A stretch of DNA of 64,000 nt from Vibrio sp. JC009 (GCF_029016485.1 NZ_CP092106.1:434001-498000); one strand, 5' to 3'; positions 39,923 through 49,760 are shown, numbered from the stretch's first letter. The notes: generated by a model from the sequence alone, not told the origin. Translations and numbers: made by a program.

Positions 39923-41335
39923 TTATAAAGACAAGAAGTCTTTCATCTGTTTTAGCACTTTCTCAGCCGTTGCCTTATCTTCCATTTCAGAAAAAATTCT
40001 CAGCAGCGGTTCTGTGCCTGAGAAGCGTGCGATAACCCAGCCTCCGTTCTGGAAGTAGACTTTAAGACCATCGGTATAGCTGACCCGCTCGATTTTATGC
40101 TCAAATTGCGGAAGCTGTTTTTCAACATAGAGTTTATTATACAAAGCCTCCTTCTCCTCCGGTTTAAAAGTACAATCGCCTTCGGCAGTGTAGGCATAAC
40201 CGTATTTTGAGTAGATCTCATCAAGCAGTTCAGAGAGTTTCTTTCCGGTCACGCTGATCATTTCCACCAGAAGGCTTGAAGCAAATACGCCATCTTTGCC
40301 CTTAATATGCCCGCGAATTGTCAGGCCGCCGGAGCTTTCTCCGCCAATCAGGGAGTTATCTTCTTCCATCTTTGAGCTGATATGCTTAAAGCCTACGGGA
40401 ACCTCAAAGCTCTTTTCTCCGTAATCTGACGCTATCCTGTCCAGAATATGGGTGGTGGCGATATTGCGAACCACTGAGCCTTCCCATTTTTTGTATTCCA
40501 GCAGGTAGTAATAGAGCAGAATTAGCACCTCATTGGGATGGATAAAGTTCCCCTTTTCATCAATGATGCCCAGCCGGTCTGCATCTCCGTCGGTACCTAT
40601 ACCGATATCGTAGCCTTCATGGGCAACCAGATGTTTTAAGCGGTAAAGCGTTGCGGCGCTGGGGGAGGGCATCAGGCCACCAAAGGCCGGGTTTTCTCCG
40701 TCATTGATAACATCCACTTCGCAGCGGCCTGCAATCAGGACGGTTTGCAGGGCGTTCTTTGCCACACCAAACATAGGATCGATAAGCACCTTCAGGTTTG
40801 CCTGTTTGATCGAGTCAGTATCAATAAAGTCGATGACCGAATCCACAAACTCGTTCATTGGGTTGATAACCTGGATCTTTGCGCTGGAAACCGCAGTTTT
40901 AAAATCCATGCAGCGGATATCACTCTGGCAGATGGAAGCGACCTGAACTTCGATCTTTTCGGTGATCACCTCGTCAGCATCCCGGCCTCCTTCAGTAAAG
41001 ATCTTAATACCGTTGTAGTCAGCCGGGTTATGAGAAGCGGTAATGCAGGCAGAATAAGCGCACTTCATCTCCCTGGCTTTAAACATCACAATGGGGGTCG
41101 GGACAAAGTTACCGATAAAGCTGACGGTTATCCCGTTAGCAGTCAGCACCTCAGAAAACCACTTCGCAGCTTTATCTGACAGAAAGCGGCGGTCATAACC
41201 GATAACAAAACCGCGGTCTGCTACCTGTTCGGCATTGATAATATTAGCCATTGCCTGGGCCACGACTCTGACATTATCTCTGGTGAACTCCTCACCAATA
41301 AAGGCTCTCCAGCCCCCGGTGCCAAATTTGATCAT
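39923..41335 (-). CDS. Hexose-phosphate mutase of the chitobiose operon
   Basis: This 470-residue member of the alpha-D-phosphohexomutase superfamily has the phospho-Ser motif ACITASHNPADYNG, the metal loop GTDGDADRLG, the sugar loop GGESSGGL and the phosphate site FSGTEPLLRI. In the vibrio chitobiose operon it lies next to the phosphorylase that releases GlcNAc-1-phosphate. The likely reaction is therefore conversion of GlcNAc-1-P to GlcNAc-6-P. That substrate is inferred from context; the family also includes phosphogluco- and phosphomannomutases. It ends the operon. Confidence 0.88.
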   Translation of the reverse strand: MIKFGTGGWRAFIGEEFTRDNVRVVAQAMANIINAEQVADRGFVIGYDRRFLSDKAAKWFSEVLTANGITVSFIGNFVPTPIVMFKAREMKCAYSACITASHNPADYNGIKIFTEGGRDADEVITEKIEVQVASICQSDIRCMDFKTAVSSAKIQVINPMNEFVDSVIDFIDTDSIKQANLKVLIDPMFGVAKNALQTVLIAGRCEVDVINDGENPAFGGLMPSPSAATLYRLKHLVAHEGYDIGIGTDGDADRLGIIDEKGNFIHPNEVLILLYYYLLEYKKWEGSVVRNIATTHILDRIASDYGEKSFEVPVGFKHISSKMEEDNSLIGGESSGGLTIRGHIKGKDGVFASSLLVEMISVTGKKLSELLDEIYSKYGYAYTAEGDCTFKPEEKEALYNKLYVEKQLPQFEHKIERVSYTDGLKVYFQNGGWVIARFSGTEPLLRIFSEMEDKATAEKVLKQMKDFLSL

Positions 41336-41346
41336 TTCCGGTCTCC

Positions 41347-43752
41347 TTAGCCCATAGTCACGCTGATATAGTTGACACTTCCCTGTGCCTGAGGAGCGAT
41401 AGCTCCCGTCACTTCAGTCCCGTTTAGCGTGACTTGTTTTACACCCTTACTGACGTTGTCGGGATTCTTTACTTCAATATGGTATGTCGCTCCGCGCCAC
41501 TCACGCTGGACCTCAAAGCCTGGCCACTCTTTTGGAATACATGGGTCAATAATCAGGCCGTCAAAGCTTAATCTCACACCCAGAATATGGTTGGTTGCTG
41601 CAATATATGCCCAGCCGGAAGTGCCGGTCAGCCATGGGTGGTTCGCTCTGCCATGATCCTGATGGTCTTTGCCCATAATGAACTGAACATAAGAGTATGG
41701 TTCGGTGATGCGGGTTTCGATCATCTCGTTCTGGTTATACGGATTCAGGGCGTCGTAGAACTTCATTGCCCTGTCTCCCCGGCCAAGCTTAGCTTCAGCA
41801 ACCCAGGCCCATGGGTTAGGGTGCGAGAAGATGGCGCCGTTCTCTTTTACTCCCTGATAGACACGGGTAACAAAGCCGATATCATCATCTGGTGTGGCAA
41901 AGGAAGGGGCATTCAGATGCAGTCCGTAGTCTGAATAGAGATATTCATCGACTGCGTTCATGGCTTTTGTGCCGCGCTCTTCTGAAACCGCACCGGAAAC
42001 TACTGCCCAGGTGTTTGATTCAAGATGAACCTTGCCTTCCTCCTGTTCACTGGTTCCGATTTTTTCTCCGTTTTTCGTGATGCCACGGATATACCAGCCA
42101 CCTTCTTCATCCCAGAGGTGAGTTTCACAGACATCTTTTACTTTATTTGCCATGGCCTGATAGCGGGTAACATCTTCGCCTCTGCCAAGGTAACGGGCCA
42201 GATGGACAAACTCATTGAGTGACCAGTAATGCAGGAAGGAAACCATGGATGACTCGCCACCACCAAGGTTCAGGCAGTCATTCCAGTCAGCTCTCAAACC
42301 CTTTGCTACCCCGGTTTTGCCTACATGTATGTCGGTAAACTCCAGCGCTGCTTTCATATGATCATAAACGCAGGCTTCGCCGCCATCGGCATAGGGAATC
42401 ACCTCGTCAAAGAACTTCGTCTCGCCAGTCTCCATCACATAGCGGCAGATGGTCGGGATCAGCCAGAGGTGATCGTCTGAGCAGGTATCATCAATGCCGT
42501 GGATCTTATCTTCATCACCTGGTGTCGGTACAACGGTTGGTGACTTTGAAGGCTCAACACTGGCTTTTTCAGGATCAAACCAGTCGGGATCAAAAAGATG
42601 CAGGCCATAACCGGCTTTTACCTGACCGCGAAGCAGATCCACAATTCGCTTTCTGGTCATTTCAGGGTTGGAGTGAGGAACGGCCATGGCATCCTGAGCG
42701 GTATCCCTGTAACCAAGGCCGGTTCTTCCTCCCACTTCAATAAAAGAGGCGAAACGGGACCAGACCACACAGGTCTCGGCCTGATAAAGTGTCCAGGCGT
42801 TAATCATGGTATCCAGCCCTTTGTTCGGGGACTTCACCTGAAACTTACTGCAACGCTTATCCCAGTGAGCCTTGATATCGTTAAAGGCCTTATCAATATT
42901 CTCCGGATTCTGATATTTGTTTCTTAATCTTTCTCCATTGCCTTTGCCTAGCCCTAGAATAAAGGCAAAGCGCACCTCTTCACCCGGCTGGATAACAAAC
43001 TGCTTATGCAGCGATCCGCACTGGTTGTAACAGGTTTGAGTCTGGTTTGAACAATGTCCTTTCTCCACTGCAACCGGGTTGGACTCATCCCGGTACAGGC
43101 CAAGGAAGTTATCTCTCTGACCATCGTAGCTGTCAGGCGTGAAGGTGGAAGCCAGATAGTAAAAGCCTTCAAACTCGTCTGTGTTGTAGAAAAGATCGTA
43201 TTCAATCACCCCTTCTCTGTATTCCGTGCCGCCGGAATAAAGTGACATCTGATGGTTCTGATTGTCGGAAGCGATATGGCTGAAGGAGAACTCAACAAAA
43301 GAGAAAGCACTGATGGTTCTTGGTTTATCTGAATTGTTTTTAATCACCAGATCCCAGACTTCGGCATCTTCGCCCTTTGGCACAAACAGAGTTTTGGTTG
43401 CGGTTATACCGCTATAGTCACAACGGAATTTTGAATAGGAGAGGCCATGACGAACTTCGTAGTCAGCCTCTTCAAGGCTCTTTGCCACCGGCTGCCATGA
43501 AACAGACCAGTAATCGCCGCTCTCATCATCTCGCAGATAGACATAGTGTCCCGGACGGTCAAAGGGTGCATTAGGGCGGAACTTGGTTACCCGGTTGTAT
43601 TCCGGTGAATTATAGAATGAGTACCCTCCGGCGTTCTGCGAGATTACCGTGCAGAATTTTTCCGTGCCCAGATAGTTCGTCCACGGAGCCGGCGTGTCCG
43701 GCCTGGTGATAACATATTCGCGATTTTCATTGTCGAAATAACCGTATTGCAT
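41347..43752 (-). CDS. chbP: N,N'-diacetylchitobiose phosphorylase (GH94)
   Basis: This cytoplasmic enzyme splits (GlcNAc)2 with phosphate into GlcNAc and GlcNAc-1-P, saving ATP. The 801-residue protein closely resembles the structurally known Vibrio proteolyticus enzyme from its start (MQYGYFDNENREYVITRPD) to its end. The catalytic acid lies in RADWNDCLNLGGGESS; by codon count this Asp is residue 492, the same number I recall for the V. proteolyticus catalytic Asp. It follows the GH9 gene by 58 bases, whereas V. cholerae has two more genes in between. Confidence 0.97.
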   Translation of the reverse strand: MQYGYFDNENREYVITRPDTPAPWTNYLGTEKFCTVISQNAGGYSFYNSPEYNRVTKFRPNAPFDRPGHYVYLRDDESGDYWSVSWQPVAKSLEEADYEVRHGLSYSKFRCDYSGITATKTLFVPKGEDAEVWDLVIKNNSDKPRTISAFSFVEFSFSHIASDNQNHQMSLYSGGTEYREGVIEYDLFYNTDEFEGFYYLASTFTPDSYDGQRDNFLGLYRDESNPVAVEKGHCSNQTQTCYNQCGSLHKQFVIQPGEEVRFAFILGLGKGNGERLRNKYQNPENIDKAFNDIKAHWDKRCSKFQVKSPNKGLDTMINAWTLYQAETCVVWSRFASFIEVGGRTGLGYRDTAQDAMAVPHSNPEMTRKRIVDLLRGQVKAGYGLHLFDPDWFDPEKASVEPSKSPTVVPTPGDEDKIHGIDDTCSDDHLWLIPTICRYVMETGETKFFDEVIPYADGGEACVYDHMKAALEFTDIHVGKTGVAKGLRADWNDCLNLGGGESSMVSFLHYWSLNEFVHLARYLGRGEDVTRYQAMANKVKDVCETHLWDEEGGWYIRGITKNGEKIGTSEQEEGKVHLESNTWAVVSGAVSEERGTKAMNAVDEYLYSDYGLHLNAPSFATPDDDIGFVTRVYQGVKENGAIFSHPNPWAWVAEAKLGRGDRAMKFYDALNPYNQNEMIETRITEPYSYVQFIMGKDHQDHGRANHPWLTGTSGWAYIAATNHILGVRLSFDGLIIDPCIPKEWPGFEVQREWRGATYHIEVKNPDNVSKGVKQVTLNGTEVTGAIAPQAQGSVNYISVTMG

Positions 43753-43810
43753 TGAAACTTCCTTCTAGATGTTCTTTTTCAGTTGTTTTTGTTGATTAAA
43801 AATCAGGGAA

Positions 43811-45523
43811 TTACTCTCTTGTTGAACAGGTAAACTGGCAGATAACGGCGAGCAGGAACCAGGCTCCGTGGGGGATCCATTGCTCTCCCCAGCGCCAGTT
43901 TTGCAGCATGTCATCTTTCTGTTTCTCCGGGTTAAAGGCGATATCTTCCTCGTCTTCAAAACCTGCGGTGATTCCGTTGCAGATCCCTCCTTTAGCATTG
44001 TTAAAGCCCTGGTGAGGGAGGTAGTCCGGGTTGTTATGACCGTGCCCGTCCAGCATGCAGATATCGAAAGGGTTAAGGCCGGTAATCCAGTTCAGTGCAT
44101 TCTGCGCATAATCTGACAGCGTTTTTTCTAACCTGAGAGAAGGAACGGCTTCGGTTGCCAGATAGGCGGCGCAGGCCAGAGAAGCCAGCCGGGCGTTTTC
44201 CCCCTGCCACCAGTAACCGGACTCATTGTCCTGAGCAATAAAAAACGCCTCGCGCTTATTGCCCGAAACTGACTTAACGTACTGCCTTGGATAACCAAAG
44301 GGATTGATGACCTTTTGAGTTACTGTGAGCTCAAAGATCATGGCAACCCCGACTTTTGATTTTATTGATTTTTTTATTTCTTCATCGGTTTCGATTGCAA
44401 GATATTCACAAAGAGCGATAACCGGCATGCCCGCTTCCGAGGCATGAAAATAGGGACGAGAGCCGTCATGGTTTGCTGACCAGTAATATGAAAACTGATT
44501 ATCTGTGTGCTGGCGTCTGGCAAGCCTTGCCGCCCATTCCCGGGCTTCAGTCAGATAACAACTTTTTTCTGTCGTGCGGTAGAGTTCCACGCAGGCTAAC
44601 AGAGCGCAGTACTCATCGATGATATTTTCTTCACCATCGGGCAGGTAGCGCAGGTTATTTTCTCTCAGATGCCGGTAGCCTTTTTCGGCGCATTCCAGAT
44701 AGGTTTTCTGGCCGAATTCGCCGTGATAAATAAAACGGGCAGCAGATGCCAGAGCAGCAATTGCAACTCCACCCCCTTGGCGAAACGCTGCCTCAAAATC
44801 GTCGGATTTAATGCCCTCCTGAGTTGAGTAACAGCAAAGCTCCCGCTGCTTGCTGTCTTTACTCCACTTATCAAACACTGTCATATAGAAAAAGCCGGAT
44901 GGATCCTGCATGCGAACCAGAAAATCCGCGCCATGCAAAGCTTCTTCCAGAAGACGGCTTTTCAGAAAAGGCGGGAAATCAGTTTTACTGTCAAGCAACT
45001 GATGACCCTTCAGCATATTCCAGACAACCATTGGCGTTTGCTGAGGGTTCAGGTAATTGGCATAAGAGAGGTGACTCAGGTACTTACTCACATCTCCGGA
45101 TGCATCGTACCAGCCGCCTCTTGCATCAATGCACAAATCGCTATCCAGCAGAGGTACATTTTTATCCTGCTGTTCATAGATCCCGCCGCAGCGTTGAGAT
45201 TTAAAATAGTGAAGGAGATCTGAGAAGGTGTGCGTAATCAGCACATCTTCATCAATAATAAACACGTGAGAACGGGCCTCTCCCACAGCCAGATAGTAGG
45301 ATCCTTTTTCAGTCCAGCGTGAGAGATCTATGCTGTAGAAGAGACCGCAGTGCCAGTTGGCCACTCTGCCCTGATAGAGCAGATCAAACTCAGCGACGCA
45401 CTCCTTACTTTCCCCCGAAATAAGTTGTGCGGTTAATGGCTGAGTCAGCTTTTTACCGGTCATGAGAATGGCTTTTTTCTCTCCCGTCAATTCATAACCT
45501 ATGTGGTTGGTTAGCAGCTGCAT
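43811..45523 (-). CDS. Glycoside hydrolase family 9, probable exo-beta-glucosaminidase
   Basis: The 570-residue protein has an N-terminal Ig-like domain (TNHIGYELTGEKKAILMTG) and a GH9 catalytic domain with the Asp motif GGWYDASGDVSKYLSHLSY near residue 137 and a C-terminal GITAGFEDEEDIAFNPE segment where the acid Glu is expected. No signal peptide is seen, so it acts in the cytoplasm. Homologues in this operon are often labelled endoglucanase, but a Photobacterium member was shown to be an exo-beta-D-glucosaminidase. The likely substrate is a glucosamine-containing disaccharide, by inference. Confidence 0.85.
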   Translation of the reverse strand: MQLLTNHIGYELTGEKKAILMTGKKLTQPLTAQLISGESKECVAEFDLLYQGRVANWHCGLFYSIDLSRWTEKGSYYLAVGEARSHVFIIDEDVLITHTFSDLLHYFKSQRCGGIYEQQDKNVPLLDSDLCIDARGGWYDASGDVSKYLSHLSYANYLNPQQTPMVVWNMLKGHQLLDSKTDFPPFLKSRLLEEALHGADFLVRMQDPSGFFYMTVFDKWSKDSKQRELCCYSTQEGIKSDDFEAAFRQGGGVAIAALASAARFIYHGEFGQKTYLECAEKGYRHLRENNLRYLPDGEENIIDEYCALLACVELYRTTEKSCYLTEAREWAARLARRQHTDNQFSYYWSANHDGSRPYFHASEAGMPVIALCEYLAIETDEEIKKSIKSKVGVAMIFELTVTQKVINPFGYPRQYVKSVSGNKREAFFIAQDNESGYWWQGENARLASLACAAYLATEAVPSLRLEKTLSDYAQNALNWITGLNPFDICMLDGHGHNNPDYLPHQGFNNAKGGICNGITAGFEDEEDIAFNPEKQKDDMLQNWRWGEQWIPHGAWFLLAVICQFTCSTRE

Positions 45524-45543
45524 ATCGTTCTCCGGTTTAAAAA

Positions 45544-45587
45544 TGGGGTTATAGGGCTATGGGGTTTTTAGGCCCTGGGCCCTGGGA
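45544..45587. repeat. Mixed word repeat B5 (GGGGTTAT and GGCCCTGGG)
   Basis: GGGGTTATAGGGCTATGGGG, as in cluster B2, is followed directly by GGCCCTGGGCCCTGGG, as in B1, B3 and B4. No core hairpin is present. It lies 21 bases upstream of the GH9 start, inside the chitobiose operon. Confidence 0.75.
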
Positions 45588-45608
45588 TTTTTTACTCTGT
45601 AGCTGAGG

Positions 45609-45720
45609 GGCACTCTGGGTGGGTGTGGCGGAGCAAACATAAAATGTACATGGATGTACATTTGTGAGCGCCCATGGATGGCCTGAGCGTTTTGCGCAGC
45701 CATACCCACCCAGAGTGACC
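45609..45720. repeat. 112-bp palindromic element C inside the chitobiose operon
   Basis: Arms 45609-45629 and 45700-45720 are inverted repeats with few mismatches (CACTCTGGGTGGGT / ACCCACCCAGAGTG). The inside has AAATGTACATGGATGTACATTT and GCCCATGGATGGC, small hairpins like those in the 107-bp family. It lies in the 213-base gap between the OppF-like ATPase and GH9 genes. It could pause or process the operon mRNA. Confidence 0.85.
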
Positions 45721-45736
45721 TATCTCTGAACTCAAA

Positions 45737-46729
45737 TTATTCAAACAAGTAACAACGCACAAAATGGTTGTCGGACAACTTAGTTACTCCTGGTAACTGT
45801 TCTTTACAGCGGGCTGTTGCATGTATGCAGCGGCCGGCGAAAGGGCAGCCTGTGGAGTCAGGTGTCCAGAGCGGGATCTCTCCCTTATTGCCTTTGAGCT
45901 TTTCGTGGATCGACTTTTTAGGATCCGGAACGGCGGAAACCAGAAGCTGGGTATAAGGGTGCTGTGGATCGTGAATGATCTCTTCCGTATCTCCCCATTC
46001 CACCATATGGCCCACGTACATTACCGCCAGATCTTCCGCGATATAGCGGGCTGTGGCGATATCGTGAGTGATGTAGAGCAGAGACATCTGCTTCTCAAAT
46101 TTCATCTCTTCCATCAGGTTCAGAACCCCGGCCCGGATAGAGACATCCAGCATAGAAGTTGGCTCATCGGCCAGAACCACCTCAGCGCCCACAGCGATAT
46201 TGCGTGCAAGGTTTACCCGCTGGCGCTGACCACCGGAAAGCTGGTGCGGGTACTTAGCTGCCGTTTCCTTTGGCGGGATAAGACCCACCTGTTCCAGTAG
46301 ATCATAAACCCGCTCCTGCAGCTCTTTTTTGTTCCCCTTCGTCACCTTCTTGTGGATCAGAAGCGGTCTGGCGATATGGTGGAATATGGTGTGGGTCGGA
46401 TTGAGTGAACCGAAGGGATCCTGCCAGACCATCTGCACGCCTTCGCGGTACTTCATCAGGTCTGCACGCTTCTGAATTGTCTGGATATCACGGCCCTTGT
46501 ACTCGATATGCCCGCCGGTGGGGGCGTACATCCTGGCGATCATCTTAGCCGTAGTTGACTTGCCTGAACCGGATTCCCCGACAACAGCCAGACCCCGGCT
46601 TTTATACATTCTGAATGACACATCATTAATTGCGCGCATCATAGGCTGCTTTAGTGCGTTGCTGGTGATAGGAAAATCCTTAATCAGGTTATTACCTTCA
46701 ACCAGCAGTTCGCCGAAATGGTTACTCAT
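45737..46729 (-). CDS. Chitooligosaccharide ABC transporter ATPase (OppF-like)
   Basis: The 330-residue ATPase has Walker A VVGESGSGKSTTAK, signature HQLSGGQRQRVNLARNI, Walker B VLADEPTSMLD, the switch region LYITHDIATARY and the Opp/Dpp C-terminal extension with a Cys pattern (TGCPFAGRCIHATARCKEQLP) that can hold an Fe-S cluster. It is the partner of the next ATPase gene upstream in the operon. In V. cholerae the same genes import chitin disaccharide. Confidence 0.95.
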   Translation of the reverse strand: MSNHFGELLVEGNNLIKDFPITSNALKQPMMRAINDVSFRMYKSRGLAVVGESGSGKSTTAKMIARMYAPTGGHIEYKGRDIQTIQKRADLMKYREGVQMVWQDPFGSLNPTHTIFHHIARPLLIHKKVTKGNKKELQERVYDLLEQVGLIPPKETAAKYPHQLSGGQRQRVNLARNIAVGAEVVLADEPTSMLDVSIRAGVLNLMEEMKFEKQMSLLYITHDIATARYIAEDLAVMYVGHMVEWGDTEEIIHDPQHPYTQLLVSAVPDPKKSIHEKLKGNKGEIPLWTPDSTGCPFAGRCIHATARCKEQLPGVTKLSDNHFVRCYLFE

Positions 46730-46757
46730 AGTTATCTCCTCAAATTCCCGTTACTGT

Positions 46758-47756
46758 TTACACTTGTGCCAGAGCTATCTGCTCGCCATACAGGTGGCAG
46801 TTGGAGAAGCGGTTCGGCTTAATTTGTCTTAGTTGTGTCGTTTGCTGACGGCATATCTCGCTGACTTTTTCGCATCGCGCCTGAAAACGACACCCCTGCG
46901 GAATTTCAAGTAAATTAAGCGGATTGCCGGGAATACCCGTCAGCTTGGTCTTTGGTCCTGTTAACGGAGGGAACGAGCTTCCCAGACCTTTGGTGTACGG
47001 GTGATAAGGGCTTTCAAGAATATCCTTTGAAGGTGCGACTTCTATCAGTTCACCTGAATACATGATCCCGATACGATCCGAGAACTCCACCATCAGAGAA
47101 AGGTCATGGGTGATAAACATAATCGAGAACCCGAACTCTTCTTTCAGCGCATAGATTTTTTGCAGAATCTCCCTCTGAACCACCACATCCAGCGCCGTTG
47201 TCGGTTCATCCATAATGATCATCTTCGGATTCAGGGCCAGAGCAATGGCGATCACCAGACGCTGACGCATACCACCTGAGAACTGGTGCGGATAGTCAGT
47301 TAAACGGCTTGGATGAATATCCACTATTTCCAGCAGACCTTCCGCCCGGCTTTTCGCCTGCTGGCGGGTCATACTGGTGTGACGCATAATCACATCACAG
47401 AATTGCTCTTCCATGGTCAGAACCGGGTTCAGCGCATTCATTGCACTCTGGAAAACCATGGACATCTCACTCCAGCGGAATGACTGCATTCTGGCATCGC
47501 TGTATTTAAGGATATCCTCACCGTTGAAGAACACTTCTCCTCCGGTGATAAACGCTGGTGGCTTATGCAGCCGCATCAGTGAAAAGGCCACGGTGGATTT
47601 ACCGCATCCGGATTCACCGGCCAGACCGAAAACCTCACCTTTACCAATATCGAAACTGATATTGTTGCAGGCACGGACATCACCGGCGTCAGTGATATAG
47701 TCGACGCACAGATTACGGATTGAAATTAACGGATTAGTCATAGGGTTACTCTCCAT
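46758..47756 (-). CDS. Chitooligosaccharide ABC transporter ATPase (OppD-like)
   Basis: The 332-residue ATPase has Walker A LAGESGCGKSTVAF, signature HQFSGGMRQRLVIAIAL, Walker B IIMDEPTTALD, the switch His in MFITHDLSLM, and the oligopeptide-type C-terminal region with Cys residues (GCRFQARCEKVSEICRQ). It overlaps the upstream permease gene by 11 bases, so the two are translationally coupled. Confidence 0.95.
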   Translation of the reverse strand: MESNPMTNPLISIRNLCVDYITDAGDVRACNNISFDIGKGEVFGLAGESGCGKSTVAFSLMRLHKPPAFITGGEVFFNGEDILKYSDARMQSFRWSEMSMVFQSAMNALNPVLTMEEQFCDVIMRHTSMTRQQAKSRAEGLLEIVDIHPSRLTDYPHQFSGGMRQRLVIAIALALNPKMIIMDEPTTALDVVVQREILQKIYALKEEFGFSIMFITHDLSLMVEFSDRIGIMYSGELIEVAPSKDILESPYHPYTKGLGSSFPPLTGPKTKLTGIPGNPLNLLEIPQGCRFQARCEKVSEICRQQTTQLRQIKPNRFSNCHLYGEQIALAQV

Positions 47757-48771
47757 CCCATAGTTCTTTACGCTGAGGGAATAGTTCTGGTTGGCGCTCT
47801 TGCTTGTCTTTTTTTGCCATCTTCTTCCAGCGTTTCATTCCCTTGTGGGAGCGAAGCTGAGGGTTGGCAATTTCATCGACAGCGAAGTTAAGCAGGGCAA
47901 GGCCGGTAACAAGCAGTGTCAGGGACAGACACGGAGCAAGCAGTTCCCACCATGCGCCGATTAGCATGGAAGATGACGTCTGTACGTTGTACAGCATGAT
48001 GCCCCAGCTGATGGTGTTCGGGTCGCCCAGACCAAGGAAGGAAATGGTCGCTTCCATCATGATGGCGTACATCACCGAGCCGATAAAACTGGCGCCCACA
48101 ATGGAGATCAGGTTTGGCAGTATTTCCACAAAGATGATGCGCCATGACTTCTCACCAAGTACTTCGGCCGCTTTAACAAACTCCTTTTCACGCAGGGCAA
48201 GAGTCTGTGAGCGGATGACCCTTGCGCCCCAGGCCCAGGAGGTACAGCCGATAATCAGAGCAATAGTGAGCGGCCCGGCTTCACCGATAAAGGCGGCAAC
48301 CACAAACAGCAGCGGGTACTGAGGAATCACCAGCATAATGTTCATAGCAGCGGTAAGAAAATCATCCACCCGTCCGCCAAAGTAACCGGCTGAAACGCCA
48401 ATGACAGTTGCCAGAAAACAGACGGTCAGGCCTGCACCAAAACCAACGGCAAGTGAAACCCTTGCACCGTACGCCACCTGAGACCAGATATCGCGCCCCA
48501 TGCGGGAAGTGCCCAGCACATGATCGGCTTCTTTCGACATATGCATTGTGCGGCGGTCGGTGGCAAGGCTCTGCGCCACCCATCCGTCCGGATTACCTTG
48601 CGCACTCTTGACCACAAAGGCCGGATATTCGTGTGGGTTACCGCTCCGCTTGTCCGGAGCGTGCTTGGTGATTAAAGGCGCGGCAAGCGCAATAAAGATA
48701 AATATGCCCAGTATAGATACGCCGGTCAGCGCCATACGGTTACCCAGAATTAGCTTAATAAAACCTTTCAT
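47746..48771 (-). CDS. Chitooligosaccharide ABC transporter permease (OppC-like)
   Basis: The 341-residue inner-membrane protein has an N-terminal membrane segment (MALTGVSILGIFIFIALAAPLI), a periplasmic stretch, then five more segments. The EAA loop is ALREKEFVKAAEVLGEKSWRI. It ends in a lysine-rich cytoplasmic tail. It is 2 bases after the OppB-like gene. Confidence 0.94.
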   Translation of the reverse strand: MKGFIKLILGNRMALTGVSILGIFIFIALAAPLITKHAPDKRSGNPHEYPAFVVKSAQGNPDGWVAQSLATDRRTMHMSKEADHVLGTSRMGRDIWSQVAYGARVSLAVGFGAGLTVCFLATVIGVSAGYFGGRVDDFLTAAMNIMLVIPQYPLLFVVAAFIGEAGPLTIALIIGCTSWAWGARVIRSQTLALREKEFVKAAEVLGEKSWRIIFVEILPNLISIVGASFIGSVMYAIMMEATISFLGLGDPNTISWGIMLYNVQTSSSMLIGAWWELLAPCLSLTLLVTGLALLNFAVDEIANPQLRSHKGMKRWKKMAKKDKQERQPELFPQRKELWDGE

Positions 48772-48773
48772 AA

Positions 48774-49760
48774 TTATTTGCCTCCCTTACGCAGGCGAGG
48801 GTCAAGAACCACATAAAGCATGTCTGCCAGCAGGTTAAAGCAGAGCATAAACAGCGTCATAATCAGCAGTTGTCCCTGAAGAACCTGATAGTCACGGGCT
48901 GTGATGGCGTTAAACAGAACAGTGCCAAGACCCGGATAGTTAAAGATAATTTCGATAATCAGCTGACCACCGATAGCCATGCCCAGAGACATGGACAAAG
49001 CAGTTACACTTGGCAGCAGAGCGTTTCTGGCGGCGTAGTTAAAGACCACCCGGTTTTCGCTCAGGCCCTTACCCTTTGCCATGGTGATATAGTCTTCAGC
49101 CAGCAGGTTGATCATGTTGTTACGCATGTTCACCAGAAAGCCGCCAATCTGAACGACAGATGCACAGAAAAGAGGAAGCACAGCGTGATAGGCAACGTCT
49201 TTAATAAATGCCCAGCTAGTCCAGTCAGGCGTGCTGCCTGGTGTATAGGCATAGCCGGTCGGGAACCATTTAAAGCCGATGGCAAAGACAAACATCGCCA
49301 GCATAGCGATAACCACCTGAGGAACCGCCTGAATAATCAGAGTGCCCGGTGTGACCATGGCGTCGTATTTACTGCCCCGCTTCCAGGCGGCAAATATGCC
49401 CAGGATGGAACCTATGGAGAAGGAGATAACCACAGCGGTGCCGGCAAGGAACAAAGACCAGCCAAAGGCACTGCCCAGAAGTTCGTTTACGCTTAGCGGA
49501 TAAAACTTAATTGAGGTACCCAGCTCCCAGCTCAGGATGCTTTTCATATAGGTCAGGTACTGCATCCAGATTGGACCGTCGACAAAACCAAGAAGCTGTT
49601 TCATAGCTTCAATACGTTCCGGGGTAACCTGTGTGGTCGCATTGGCGAACATCATGGTGACCGGATCGCCCGGCATGGCCCGGGGGATAATAAAATTCAG
49701 TGTTGCGGCGACAAGCAGCGCAATCAGATAAAAAGAGAGTCGTCTCAGAAAATAACCCAT
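48774..49760 (-). CDS. Chitooligosaccharide ABC transporter permease (OppB-like)
   Basis: The 328-residue inner-membrane protein has the OppB/DppB start (MGYFLRRLSFYLIALLVAATLNFIIPRAMPGDPV), six membrane segments and the EAA loop EDYITMAKGKGLSENRVVFNYA. It is the first gene after the binding protein, 148 bases downstream of it. Confidence 0.94.
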   Translation of the reverse strand: MGYFLRRLSFYLIALLVAATLNFIIPRAMPGDPVTMMFANATTQVTPERIEAMKQLLGFVDGPIWMQYLTYMKSILSWELGTSIKFYPLSVNELLGSAFGWSLFLAGTAVVISFSIGSILGIFAAWKRGSKYDAMVTPGTLIIQAVPQVVIAMLAMFVFAIGFKWFPTGYAYTPGSTPDWTSWAFIKDVAYHAVLPLFCASVVQIGGFLVNMRNNMINLLAEDYITMAKGKGLSENRVVFNYAARNALLPSVTALSMSLGMAIGGQLIIEIIFNYPGLGTVLFNAITARDYQVLQGQLLIMTLFMLCFNLLADMLYVVLDPRLRKGGK

